Shown here: piece by piece, positions 5,965 to 15,924 of the stretch
Layout of the letters: each line of letters begins with the position of its first letter
How positions within the stretch are numbered: position 1 is the first letter of the stretch
Source: CAYSLC01 sp964431545
GTDB taxonomy: Bacteria; Desulfobacterota; Desulfobacteria; Desulfobacterales; JAABSP01
Length of the DNA stretch: 18,386 bases
NCBI GenBank assembly: GCA_964431545.1
Contig: CAYSLC010000109.1
Span: forward strand, 1 to 18,386
Direction: 5' to 3'
Program-made: the position numbers and the translations under genes
Notes under the pieces: generated by a model
What the model saw: only the letters and a program-made list of their open reading frames with translations
What the model was told of the DNA's origin: nothing
The model's database searches: none

Positions 5965-6753
5965 ATGTCGATCAAGCGCGTGATCCGGGGACTGGCGCCG
6001 CTGGCCATCGTCCTGATCGTCTGGCAGGCGGCCGCGTACCTTGTCCTGTCCCTCCGGGGGGTGGCGTTTCCCACCCCTTGGGAGACCCTCGCCAAACTGG
6101 GCACCCTGCTGGCGGGCGAGCCCGTCTCCCGCCGGACGCTCTATGTCCACCTCATGGACAGCCTCCGCCGGTGGATGGTCGGTTTCGGCATCGCCGCCTC
6201 CCTGGGCACCGGCTACGGGCTGGTGGCGGGGCGGGTCCGATGGGTGGAAAATGCCACGGCCGGGATCCCCCAGCTTCTGCTGCTCATCCCGGGGCTGGCA
6301 TGGATCCCGGTGGCCATTCTGCTCTTCGGCATCGGGGAGTCGGCGACCATCTTCATGATCGCCGCTTCGGCCTTTGCGCCGGTCGCCATCAACGTCCTGT
6401 CGGGGATCAAGAACATCGACGTCATGCTCATCCGGGCGGCCCGGATGATGGGGGCCGGAAAGAACGCCCTCTTTTTCCACGTGCTGATTCCGGCGGCCCT
6501 GCCGGCCATCATCAGCGGGTTGCGGATCGGACTGGGCACCGGCTGGCGGGTGCTGGTGGCCGCCGAGATGGTGGTGGGAAGCGGCACCGGCCTGGGGTAT
6601 TCCATCATCCAGGCCCGGTGGACCCTCGACTACGCCGCCTCGTTCGCCTGCCTCCTGGTGATCTGTTGCATCGGCCTGCTCTTCGACCGGGTCCTCTTCC
6701 GGATGGTGGAGCGGCGCCTTGGAAGGTGGACCCGCCACAAGGAGGGGTCGTGA
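5965..6753 (+). CDS. ABC transporter permease, NitT/TauT (SsuC-like) type
   Basis: 262 residues of inner-membrane permease. Hydrophobic segments fall near residues 9-30, 72-90, 100-125, 130-155, 185-210 and 228-248. The cytoplasmic coupling loop carries the EAA-like pattern AARMMGAGKNALFFHVLIPAALPAI (start near 150), and STR-like sequence LGTGWRVLVAAEMV follows. These are typical of the nitrate/sulfonate/taurine importer family (BPD_transp_1). It starts after GGGAGGCGAGGG. It pairs with the ATPase whose GTG start overlaps its stop (GTGA) and with the binding protein downstream. The substrate cannot be read from the permease. Context with many thiol and selenol proteins suggests an organic sulfur, metalloid or metal species rather than nitrate. 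Confidence 0.9.
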   Translation: MSIKRVIRGLAPLAIVLIVWQAAAYLVLSLRGVAFPTPWETLAKLGTLLAGEPVSRRTLYVHLMDSLRRWMVGFGIAASLGTGYGLVAGRVRWVENATAGIPQLLLLIPGLAWIPVAILLFGIGESATIFMIAASAFAPVAINVLSGIKNIDVMLIRAARMMGAGKNALFFHVLIPAALPAIISGLRIGLGTGWRVLVAAEMVVGSGTGLGYSIIQARWTLDYAASFACLLVICCIGLLFDRVLFRMVERRLGRWTRHKEGS

Positions 6754-7598
6754 TCTCCTTTCAACAGGTCGGCAAATCCTACCGCAACCAGGCGGGCGAT
6801 CCGGTGACGGTCCTGAAGGATCTCGATTTCACCATCGAAGAGGGGCGGTTCGTCTGCGTACTCGGCCCCAGCGGGTGTGGGAAGACCACCCTGCTCAACC
6901 TGATCGCCGGGTTCTCGGCGCCCGCCTCCGGACAGGTCCGTTTCCAGGGGGAGCCGATCCGGGGGCCGGGGCCGGATCGCGGCGTGGTCTTCCAGGACCC
7001 GACCCTCTTTCCGTGGCTTTCGGTCTGGCAAAACGTCGCCTTCGGGCTCCGGCTCAAGGGGGAAGGCAAGGGGCGCATCTCGGAAAAGGTCGGGAAATAT
7101 CTCGACCTCATGGGGCTTGCCGGCCATTCCGAAAAGTACCCCCATGCCCTCTCCGGCGGGATGCGGCAGCGGGTGGCCATCGCCAGGGTCCTCGCCCTGG
7201 AACCGAAGGTCCTGTTGATGGACGAGCCCTTCAGCGCCCTGGACGAAAACACCCGGGAGCGGCTCCAGGACGAACTGCTGCGGATCTGGACGACCCACCG
7301 CCGCACCGTGGTCTACGTCACCCACAGCGTGGAGGAGGCCGCCTACCTGGGCGACCGGATCTTCATTCTGGGCACGGCCGATGGGGGGCTCCACGCGGAT
7401 ATCCCCGTCTCAATGACACGGCCCAGGGACCGCGCGTCGACGACGTTCCTCCGGTTCACGGAGAAGCTCCGCCGCCGTCTGGCGGAACAGCCGTGCTGCA
7501 TTCAGCCCCTGTTTTACGGATCGCCCGGGGGCGCTCCCGGAAAGGCGTCGGCGGCAGAGGGAGCAGAGGGAACGGTGAAGGGGATCGGTGATCCGTAG
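6750..7598 (+). CDS. ABC transporter ATPase, NitT/TauT type, with Cys-Cys tail
   Basis: 282 residues from the GTG at 6750, which follows AAGGAGG and overlaps the permease stop. It has Walker A GPSGCGKT (39-46), Q-loop VVFQDPTLFPWL (Q82), signature LSGGMRQR (134-141), Walker B VLLMDEP (154-160), D-loop SALD and H-loop H192. It resembles SsuB/TauB-type importers and would energise the permease from the cytoplasm. After the standard domain (ending near residue 245) there is a tail with vicinal C249-C250 (AEQPCCIQP), then a low-complexity Gly/Ala/Glu end. A CC pair also ends the head-only SMC protein. The tail may be a metal- or thiol-responsive element, or simply poorly conserved. The frame is open for about 670 bases upstream, but only the GTG gives a sensible N-terminus. 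Confidence 0.9.
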   Translation: MISFQQVGKSYRNQAGDPVTVLKDLDFTIEEGRFVCVLGPSGCGKTTLLNLIAGFSAPASGQVRFQGEPIRGPGPDRGVVFQDPTLFPWLSVWQNVAFGLRLKGEGKGRISEKVGKYLDLMGLAGHSEKYPHALSGGMRQRVAIARVLALEPKVLLMDEPFSALDENTRERLQDELLRIWTTHRRTVVYVTHSVEEAAYLGDRIFILGTADGGLHADIPVSMTRPRDRASTTFLRFTEKLRRRLAEQPCCIQPLFYGSPGGAPGKASAAEGAEGTVKGIGDP

Positions 7599-7639
7599 CA
7601 TGTAGAAAAGATGCTTCCATCTGTCATCGGGAGGTTCGG

Positions 7640-8620
7640 ATGAGAAAAAGACGAGGAAAAACACAAGGGCGGTTCGTTTGGGCGGCGGCATTGACAGTGA
7701 TGTTGGGGGCCGTTGTTACCGGGACGGCCGTGAGCGCCGACACGGAACCGGCGATCCGATTTGCGTTCCAGGATCGCATCGGCAGCGTGATCCCCATCAT
7801 CGCGCACCAGCGGGACCTGTTCGCCCGGGAAGGGGTTGAGATCGACCCCCTGCGGTTCAGCAGCGGCCCCGCCTGTGCCGAGGCCCTCTATTCCGGCGCG
7901 GCCGATGTCGCCGCCATGGGGGATACCACCGCCGTCATCACCACGGCACGGAGTTCCCGGTTCGTGATCTTCGCCAGCCATGCGACCGGCGAACACCGCC
8001 ATCGCGTCATGGTCCGAAAGGGTGCGCGGATCGATTCCCTGGCGGATCTGAAGGGGAAACGGCTGGGGGTCAAAAAAGGCACCTCCACCTACGGCGGTCT
8101 GCTCTCGGCCTTGAACCGGGCCGGGATTCCGGTCCATACGATCGAGATGATCGACCTGACGCCCCCCACCCAGGTGGATGCGCTGCTCGCCGGCTCCCTG
8201 GACGCCTTCGCCGCCAGCGAGCCGACCCCCTCCATCGCCGAGCAGAAGGGCGCCAGGGAGTTGACCACCCTGGGCGGCTTGGGGAACAGCTACCCCATCG
8301 TTCTCCTGGCGAAACGGGATCTCATCGAAAAGCGGGAACCGTCCATCCGTAGATTCGTTCGGGCCCTGGGATCGGCGGGGCAATACGCCGCGACGCACCC
8401 GGAGGAGACCGTCCAGATCCTGGCGGCCGAGACCGGGCTCGCCCCGGAGACCGTCCGACGGGCCATGGAAAACCATCGGTACCGGCTCTGCCTCGATGAA
8501 TCCATCCTGTCGAGCCTGAGACAGATGGCCGTTTTTCTCAGGGATCAGGCGATCATCCAAAAGATACCCGATTTCTCCGGGGTGGTGGACCGGCGGTTCA
8601 CGGGGGCGTGTGCTCCCTGA
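7640..8620 (+). CDS. ABC transporter substrate-binding protein, NitT/TauT type
   Basis: 326 residues with an N-terminal signal peptide (MRKRRGK, hydrophobic 12-30, likely cleavage after AVSA at residue 33), so it is exported to the periplasm. The mature part has two-lobe SsuA/NMT1-like features: RFAFQDRIGSVIPIIAHQRDLFAREGVEID, SGPACAEALYSGAADVAAMGD, SLADLKGKRLGVKKGTS and ALLAGSLDAFAASEP. In this family the loop before 'EAL' contacts the ligand. Here it carries C79, unusual for sulfonate or nitrate binders and suggestive of a thiophilic ligand. Another Cys lies three residues from the end (GACAP). It follows the ATPase by 41 bases with GGGAGG as ribosome site. There is no lipobox, so it is probably a free periplasmic protein. 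The substrate is unknown. Confidence 0.88.
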   Translation: MRKRRGKTQGRFVWAAALTVMLGAVVTGTAVSADTEPAIRFAFQDRIGSVIPIIAHQRDLFAREGVEIDPLRFSSGPACAEALYSGAADVAAMGDTTAVITTARSSRFVIFASHATGEHRHRVMVRKGARIDSLADLKGKRLGVKKGTSTYGGLLSALNRAGIPVHTIEMIDLTPPTQVDALLAGSLDAFAASEPTPSIAEQKGARELTTLGGLGNSYPIVLLAKRDLIEKREPSIRRFVRALGSAGQYAATHPEETVQILAAETGLAPETVRRAMENHRYRLCLDESILSSLRQMAVFLRDQAIIQKIPDFSGVVDRRFTGACAP

Positions 8621-8643
8621 GGGGTTCGCGGGGAGCGCTCACG
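8607..8643. terminator. Hairpin spanning convergent stop codons
   Basis: CGTG (8607-8610) and GCTCCC (8612-8617) pair with CACG (8640-8643) and GGGAGC (8631-8636), with a small internal bulge and a 13-base loop. The stop codons of the plus-strand binding protein and the minus-strand ATPase-nuclease gene both lie inside the structure, and the genes are only 18 bases apart. It could act as a shared bidirectional terminator. No T-run is present on either side, so this is tentative. Confidence 0.35.
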
Positions 8644-10225
8644 TCCATCCGATGGCCGCCACGTGCACGCGAACGCCCTCGGTCTCCGTCTCCCCCGATA
8701 GTTGATTCAGGACCGCCTCGTCGGTCACGGGAGCGAACAGGGCGACGGTCACGCGGTCCAGACCGAGGCTCTTGGCATACCGGGCCGCCTGGCGCCGCGC
8801 CGTTTTGACCCCGGCGGCGTCCACGAAGCTCTTGACCTCGATGATCCCCCGCTTTTCCCCGCACCGGATGTGGAGGTCGACCTTGCCGTTTCCGGTGGGA
8901 AACTCCGGGCTGACGGTGCATCGGCGGCCGATGGCCGCAAAGAGCCAGGCGTAGAGATGGAAATGGCCCACCGCCTCGGTGGGATGGATATCGGCCCTTC
9001 TCGGCTGATCCTTCCAGGGGGTGAGCCCTTTCTCCTTGAGCCGGCCGAGGTAGTCCCGATACCGGCCCAGGAGGGCGGGGAGATCCAGCTCGTCCCCCTC
9101 CAGGACATCCGTCAGCTCGTCCAGGGGATGCAGGGCGAGGATCGGCAGGTGGTCGCCCACCAGGTCGTCGGTGAGGGCGTCGTAGAGGTTGTGCTGGACA
9201 AAGGGGCACGAAAACCGGCAGATCTGGGTGGTCTCTCCGTTTTCGTTCACCGTGTCCTGGGCGTCGATGATGCCGTTTAAGTAGAGATAGGAACACCACT
9301 CGCTGCGGAGGCTGAAGGGGATATCCGACCGGGAGAAGAGGGCGATGACCTTGTCGGTGTGCCGGTTCCGGGCCTTGGCGATCAGGTTGAGCAGGGTGTT
9401 GTTCCATTCGGTCCTCCGGGCCCGGCCGTACACGTACCGCCAGAGGGGAAGGTCGATGGGCTTCTCCGCCCCCGGGTTGTAGGTCTCGGTGAGAAGCTCC
9501 CCGAACCAGCCCACCAGACCCGGCTGCCCCCGGGTGGCGTCGTGGATTGACGAGACCACCTCGGCGGAGACCGGCTGTCCGCTCTCCGCCACATACTGCC
9601 GGAACAGGTCGGCCACCTCTTCGAAGGAGAAGTTGGGCACGTGGAGCGACCGCTGAACGTTGAAGGGGGAGCCGCGAAGGCTTTCCACGCCCAGGACCGC
9701 CCGGACGCCGATCAGGGCCAGGCCGTGGAGCCGGTGGGATTCCCGTTTCAAATAGATGTCCCGGAAGACGGAGACGAGCCGATCGATGATCCGGCGGGGG
9801 AGGCTGTCGAATTCGTCGATGAAGAGGACGACCGGTCGGTCGAAGAGCCCCTTGTCCACGGAGAAGAGATCGGACCATTCCGTCCAGTTCCGGGGAACCG
9901 GCGGTTCAACGCGGAAGGTGGCGCGGAAGAGATGGGGAACACGGGCGAAGAAGGCCTCGTCCGGATCATCCTCCTCCAGGATCAGCCCCTGGGCCGACGC
10001 ATCCGCGACCTCGAATCGATCCGGGTACTCGGACGCGATCTCTTCCTTCACCCGCCGCATCAGCCACGTCTTTCCGGCCTGGCGCGGCGCCCAGATGGTG
10101 AAAAAGTGGCCGCCCTTTTCGGGATCGCCGATGATCCGTTGAAGGCATTTCGCGATGAGTTCCGTTCTGGGAACGCAGAAATGGTCCTCGCAGTCCACCG
10201 GACCGTAGGAATGGAAATGTCTCAT
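8639..10225 (-). CDS. AAA-type ATPase with C-terminal PD-(D/E)XK nuclease-like domain
   Basis: 528 residues. An N-terminal AAA-like domain has Walker A APRQAGKT (46-53) and Walker B VVLFIDEFD (132-140), as in the 'AAA-like / ATP-binding protein' group with C-terminal nuclease modules (AAA_14 or AAA_35 style). The C-terminal end shows a PD-(D/E)XK fold signature: D450 in GNGKVDLHI, E463-V-K465 in GIIEVKSF, and Q479 in ARRQAARYA. The start at 10225 is set by AGGAGGAG just upstream; the frame runs 51 codons further but without a ribosome site. Such proteins are common single genes in anaerobes and archaea and are suspected in defence or mobile-element biology, but their targets are unproven. It is convergent to the ABC operon and appears unrelated to it. 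Confidence 0.8.
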   Translation of the reverse strand: MRHFHSYGPVDCEDHFCVPRTELIAKCLQRIIGDPEKGGHFFTIWAPRQAGKTWLMRRVKEEIASEYPDRFEVADASAQGLILEEDDPDEAFFARVPHLFRATFRVEPPVPRNWTEWSDLFSVDKGLFDRPVVLFIDEFDSLPRRIIDRLVSVFRDIYLKRESHRLHGLALIGVRAVLGVESLRGSPFNVQRSLHVPNFSFEEVADLFRQYVAESGQPVSAEVVSSIHDATRGQPGLVGWFGELLTETYNPGAEKPIDLPLWRYVYGRARRTEWNNTLLNLIAKARNRHTDKVIALFSRSDIPFSLRSEWCSYLYLNGIIDAQDTVNENGETTQICRFSCPFVQHNLYDALTDDLVGDHLPILALHPLDELTDVLEGDELDLPALLGRYRDYLGRLKEKGLTPWKDQPRRADIHPTEAVGHFHLYAWLFAAIGRRCTVSPEFPTGNGKVDLHIRCGEKRGIIEVKSFVDAAGVKTARRQAARYAKSLGLDRVTVALFAPVTDEAVLNQLSGETETEGVRVHVAAIGWT

Positions 10226-10286
10226 GGCTCCTCCTGAATCCATCTCCCTGCATGATACCAGACGGGGCCGTGGAACGCCACCGATA

Positions 10287-10322
10287 CCATGCCCGATCAG
10301 GGGTCCGTTCCGTCGGGCATGG
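10287..10322 (-). terminator. 10-bp stem hairpin downstream of the histidine-phosphatase gene
   Basis: CCATGCCCGA (10287-10296) is perfectly complementary to TCGGGCATGG (10313-10322) around a 16-base loop. It lies about 52 bases past the minus-strand stop of the histidine-phosphatase gene and about 62 bases upstream of the next minus-strand start. No T-run follows on the minus strand, so it may be a factor-dependent terminator, a 3'-end stabiliser, or a DNA operator for the ATPase-nuclease gene. The rest of the 149-base gap shows nothing else. Confidence 0.4.
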
Positions 10323-10374
10323 GGCGGAATGGTGGAAATGCCGGAATGCCGGCGGATCATCCGGAAGGTCCCGG

Positions 10375-10959
10375 TCACCCGTGATCCCGGGTCGCCGCCC
10401 GGGGATCGATGCCGTCAAGGTGGGCGTCGTCGTCCAGGGCGAGGCAGCGCCATCCCCCGTTCCGATGGAACAGGGTGTTGAGGGCGGTCCGCACCCCCCG
10501 GTACCGCCCCTCCCCCGCCATCCCCGGCCCGAGGACATACCCCATGAAGAGGCGGACCGCGCCGCCGTGGGAGACGACCAGGACCCGACCGCCCGCGTGC
10601 TTCCGGGCGATCTCCGTCATGGCCGCCACCATCCGGCGGCGAACGGCCGACATCCCCTCGACCTCCACCGGAAACGGAAGGACCGGATATTCGCTCTCCC
10701 GTTCCTGGTCCACCCAGCGCCCCTCCCGGAGCCGCAGGTCCTGGATCACCGGAAGACCGGTCAGACGGGACAGGGGCCGGGCGGTCTCCCAGGCCCGGCG
10801 CAGGTCGCTGGCATGGAGGGCGGTGAGCCCCGCCCCGGCCAGGCGGTCGGCGAGCCGCCGGGCCATGTGTCGGCCGGTATGGTTCAGGGGGGTGTCCGTG
10901 TGTCCCTGGACCCGGCCGTCGGCGTTCCACTGGGTCAGGCCGTGGGTGACCAGGTACAC
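10375..10959 (-). CDS. Histidine phosphatase (phosphoglycerate-mutase-like) with altered RHG motif
   Basis: 194 residues from a GTG at 10959, giving VYLVTHGLTQWN. The frame extends to an ATG at 11058 (227 residues), but the extra 33 residues look unlike coding sequence, and that start would leave only 26 bases to the divergent SDR gene. GGGGG precedes the GTG. Family landmarks are RVQGHTDTPLNHTG, ASDLRRAWETA, LREGRW and VVSHGGAVRLF with the second catalytic His. The nucleophile motif, normally R-H-G, reads T-H-G, so one phosphate-binding Arg is missing. The other catalytic residues are present, so activity may be retained, weakened or shifted. Relatives include CobC-type and broad-specificity phosphatases. 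The natural substrate cannot be told. Confidence 0.8.
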   Translation of the reverse strand: MYLVTHGLTQWNADGRVQGHTDTPLNHTGRHMARRLADRLAGAGLTALHASDLRRAWETARPLSRLTGLPVIQDLRLREGRWVDQERESEYPVLPFPVEVEGMSAVRRRMVAAMTEIARKHAGGRVLVVSHGGAVRLFMGYVLGPGMAGEGRYRGVRTALNTLFHRNGGWRCLALDDDAHLDGIDPRAATRDHG

Positions 10960-11084
10960 CGTGGTCCCCCCGGCGACTCCGCCGTTCCCGGTGTCTCCGC
11001 CGGAAGCCCCCGTGAATTGCCTTGATTTTTGACCGGATTTGCGCAAAGGTTGGCCCATCACTCACCCCGAGCAAAGGAGGAGAC

Positions 11085-11948
11085 ATGGCTTTCGATATCT
11101 CAGAACCGAAGATCACCAAGGAGGAGATCCTCTTTCTCGACGACCCCAACTTCCGGCGGGAGAACGTCTGCATCATCACCGGCGCCGCCACCGGCATCGG
11201 CCGGGCCGCCTCGGTGGTGGCCGCCGCCAACGGCCTGACCGTGGTGGGCCTCGACATCGCCGAGGCGGAGGCGGAGAAGACCGGGGAGATGGTCCGGGAG
11301 CAGGGCGGGGCTTTCATCTTTGTCCGGGCCGATCTGACCCGGGACGAGGAGATCGAGCGGGCCGTGGCCGAGGCGGCCAAGGCGGGGACGGTCAAGTACC
11401 TCTTCAACGTGGCCGGGATCCAGCACGTCGATCCCATCGACAAGTTCCCCATGGAGAAGTTCGACCTCATGCAGCGGCTGATGATCCGCGCCCCGTTCTA
11501 TCTCTCCAAGCTCTGCGTCCCCCACATGAGGCGGAGCCCGGACGGTGTCGGCGTGATCGCCAACATGGCCTCGGCCCACGCCCACATCTGCACGGTCAAC
11601 AAGTCCTCCTACAACATCACCAAGTTCTCCCTCCGGGCCCTGAGCCAGTCGATCTCGGCGGAGGGGGCGGGAAAGATCCGCTCCTTCACCATCTCCACCG
11701 GGTTCGTCAAGACCCCCCTGGCCCTCAACCAGATTCCGGCCCAGGCGGAACAGCGGGGGATCACCCCCGAGGAGGTGGTGACCGACGTGATGATGGGCAA
11801 CTCCCGGATCAAGGAGATGATGACGCCGGTGGAGGTTGGCAACGCCTTCGCCTTCGGGATCTCCCGGTTCGGCAAGTACCTGATCGGCGGCGACCTTCTC
11901 CTGGACGGCGGCATGGTCCTCACCTACGCCGAGATCAAGAAGAAGTAG
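11085..11948 (+). CDS. SDR dehydrogenase, 3-hydroxybutyrate-dehydrogenase-like
   Basis: 287 residues. Rossmann motif TGAATGIG (32-39) and D57 after the second strand favour NAD(H). NVAG (108-111), a catalytic Ser in MASAHAH (S163) and Y176-x-x-x-K180 complete the classical short-chain dehydrogenase set. The stretches NVAGIQHVDPIDKFPMEKFD and ASAHAHICTVNKSSYNITK resemble bacterial D-3-hydroxybutyrate dehydrogenases (NAGIQ..., ASAHGL...KSAY). The start at 11085 is certain from AAAGGAGGAGAC. It likely oxidises or reduces a short 3-hydroxy acid in the cytoplasm. It is convergent to the hydroxyacid operon with only 19 bases between stops. An extra N-terminal segment of about 25 residues precedes the fold. 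Exact substrate assignment is uncertain. Confidence 0.85.
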   Translation: MAFDISEPKITKEEILFLDDPNFRRENVCIITGAATGIGRAASVVAAANGLTVVGLDIAEAEAEKTGEMVREQGGAFIFVRADLTRDEEIERAVAEAAKAGTVKYLFNVAGIQHVDPIDKFPMEKFDLMQRLMIRAPFYLSKLCVPHMRRSPDGVGVIANMASAHAHICTVNKSSYNITKFSLRALSQSISAEGAGKIRSFTISTGFVKTPLALNQIPAQAEQRGITPEEVVTDVMMGNSRIKEMMTPVEVGNAFAFGISRFGKYLIGGDLLLDGGMVLTYAEIKKK

Positions 11949-11972
11949 CCGGAGAAAGGCCGGGGCGCTACT
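11944..11972. terminator. Small hairpin over convergent stop codons
   Basis: AGTAGC (11944-11949) pairs with GCTACT (11967-11972), with CGG/CCG pairing inside around AGAAAGG. Both arms contain the TAG stop codons of the two convergent genes. It may serve as a bidirectional transcription end signal. There is no T-run, so confidence is low. Confidence 0.3.
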
Positions 11973-12846
11973 CCCCGATCCCCGACGCCTCCCGGATGTT
12001 GCGGGCCATGGCCGAGACGTCCTCGTCGCCGTGGCCCTTGCCGATGAGGCCCGATTCCACCTGCTCCACGTAGGCGGCCACCGGGATCGTCACCCCCAGT
12101 TCCCGGGCCACCTCGAGGGCGATGCCGAGATCCTTGCGGTGGAGGCGGACCCGGAACCCCAGGGGGTAGTCGTTTTTGATCATGTTGCCGGAGCGGTTGG
12201 CGAGCCCCCAGGAGCCGGCCGCGCCGCCCCCCACCGCCTCCACCACTTTCCCCATGTCGAGCCCCGCCTTGAGACCCAGGGCCATCCCCTCGGCCACGCT
12301 CCAGTAGGTGCCGGCCACGATGATCTGGTTGATCGCCTTGGCCGTCTGGCCGGCGCCTACCGGGCCGATGTGGTTGATGGTCTTTCCCATCGCCTCCAGC
12401 ACCGGCATGGCCCGCTCCACCGCTTTCGATTCCCCGCCGATCATGATGGAGAGGGTCCCGTTCCGGGCCCCCTCGGAGCCGCCGGAGACCGGCGCGTCGA
12501 TCATCCCGATCCCCTTCTCTCTCAGCCGGCCGGCGATGGTCCGGGTGGCCGAGGGGCTGATGGTGGACATGTCGATCACCAGTGCCCCTTCGGACGCCCC
12601 GTGGATCACGCCGTCATCACCCAGGATCACCGCCTCCACGTCCGGGGTGTCCGCGACACAGGTGATGATGAGGTCGGCGCCCCGGGCGGCGTCTTTGGGC
12701 GATGTGGCCCGGGTCGCCCCGGCCTCGGCCACCGGCTCCTCCCGTTGCCGGGTGCGGTTGTGGACGGTGACCGGAAAGCCGGCCTTGAGGATATTGAGGG
12801 CCATGGGGGCGCCCATGGTGCCCATGCCGATGAATGCCACGTTCAT
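11968..12846 (-). CDS. 3-hydroxyisobutyrate / tartronate-semialdehyde reductase-like dehydrogenase
   Basis: 292 residues of the beta-hydroxyacid dehydrogenase family. Features are the Rossmann motif FIGMGTMGAPMA (G7-x-G-x-x-G12), NRTR after the second strand (favouring NADPH), substrate-binding DAPVSGG (117-123), and catalytic K170 in GAGQTAKAINQ. A C-terminal helical domain follows, with KDLGIALEVARELG. Length and motifs match HIBADH, GarR and related enzymes that interconvert 3-hydroxy acids and semialdehydes. It starts three bases after the stop of the FAD/Fe-S dehydrogenase with AAAGGAG as ribosome site, so the two form an operon. The pair suggests catabolism of a hydroxy acid such as lactate, glycerate or 3-hydroxyisobutyrate. 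The specific substrate cannot be fixed from sequence. Confidence 0.88.
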   Translation of the reverse strand: MNVAFIGMGTMGAPMALNILKAGFPVTVHNRTRQREEPVAEAGATRATSPKDAARGADLIITCVADTPDVEAVILGDDGVIHGASEGALVIDMSTISPSATRTIAGRLREKGIGMIDAPVSGGSEGARNGTLSIMIGGESKAVERAMPVLEAMGKTINHIGPVGAGQTAKAINQIIVAGTYWSVAEGMALGLKAGLDMGKVVEAVGGGAAGSWGLANRSGNMIKNDYPLGFRVRLHRKDLGIALEVARELGVTIPVAAYVEQVESGLIGKGHGDEDVSAMARNIREASGIGE

Positions 12847-12849
12847 CTG

Positions 12850-15681
<2,832 letters not shown>

Positions 15682-15776
15682 GGTCCTTCTCCTCTGGCTG
15701 GGTGGCCGGTTGCGGTTCTTTCCCTATCCTGCCCCATCTTCGCCGGCATGGCAAGGAGGATGTGGCCGATTCCCGC

Positions 15777-15832
15777 TTGTTCTCGGGCGGGGAATAGGGT
15801 ATTTTTCGCAATGGGATCCGTAAAATTACGGA
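15777..15832. promoter_or_regulatory. Divergent promoter region with 7-2-7 palindrome
   Basis: The 243-base gap between the dehydrogenase operon (minus) and the CAP-domain gene (plus) is the most A/T-rich intergenic part of the window. TCCGTAA-AA-TTACGGA (15817-15832) is a perfect inverted repeat, a likely binding site for a dimeric repressor. On the plus strand TTGTTC (15777-15782) and TATTTT (15800-15805), 17 bases apart, form a weak sigma70-like promoter, with the palindrome just past its start point. On the minus strand the palindrome overlaps TTTACG, a possible -35. It could regulate either or both genes. Nothing else is seen in 15682-15924. Confidence 0.4.
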
Positions 15833-15924
15833 CCACCCGGTCGGATCATGCCATCCGAATCGATCATCCATCCCCAAGGGAGACCAGGAGATGTGTGAAA
15901 TTCTCCGATGAAAACGAGTTCGAT

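Noticed and set aside
6078..6749. A 224-codon N-terminal extension of the ABC ATPase.
   Set aside because: It overlaps the permease in another frame and reads as low-complexity Pro/Gly/Arg. The GTG at 6750 has AAGGAGG just upstream and begins the normal fold.
8598..9878. A 426-codon minus-strand frame within the ATPase-nuclease gene.
   Set aside because: Its translation is Pro/Arg/Gly-rich with no motif, while the overlapping frame has Walker motifs and a nuclease signature.
10226..10378. A 51-codon N-terminal extension of the ATPase-nuclease.
   Set aside because: There is no ribosome site at the far start and the residues are unlike the conserved protein. AGGAGGAG marks the start at 10225.
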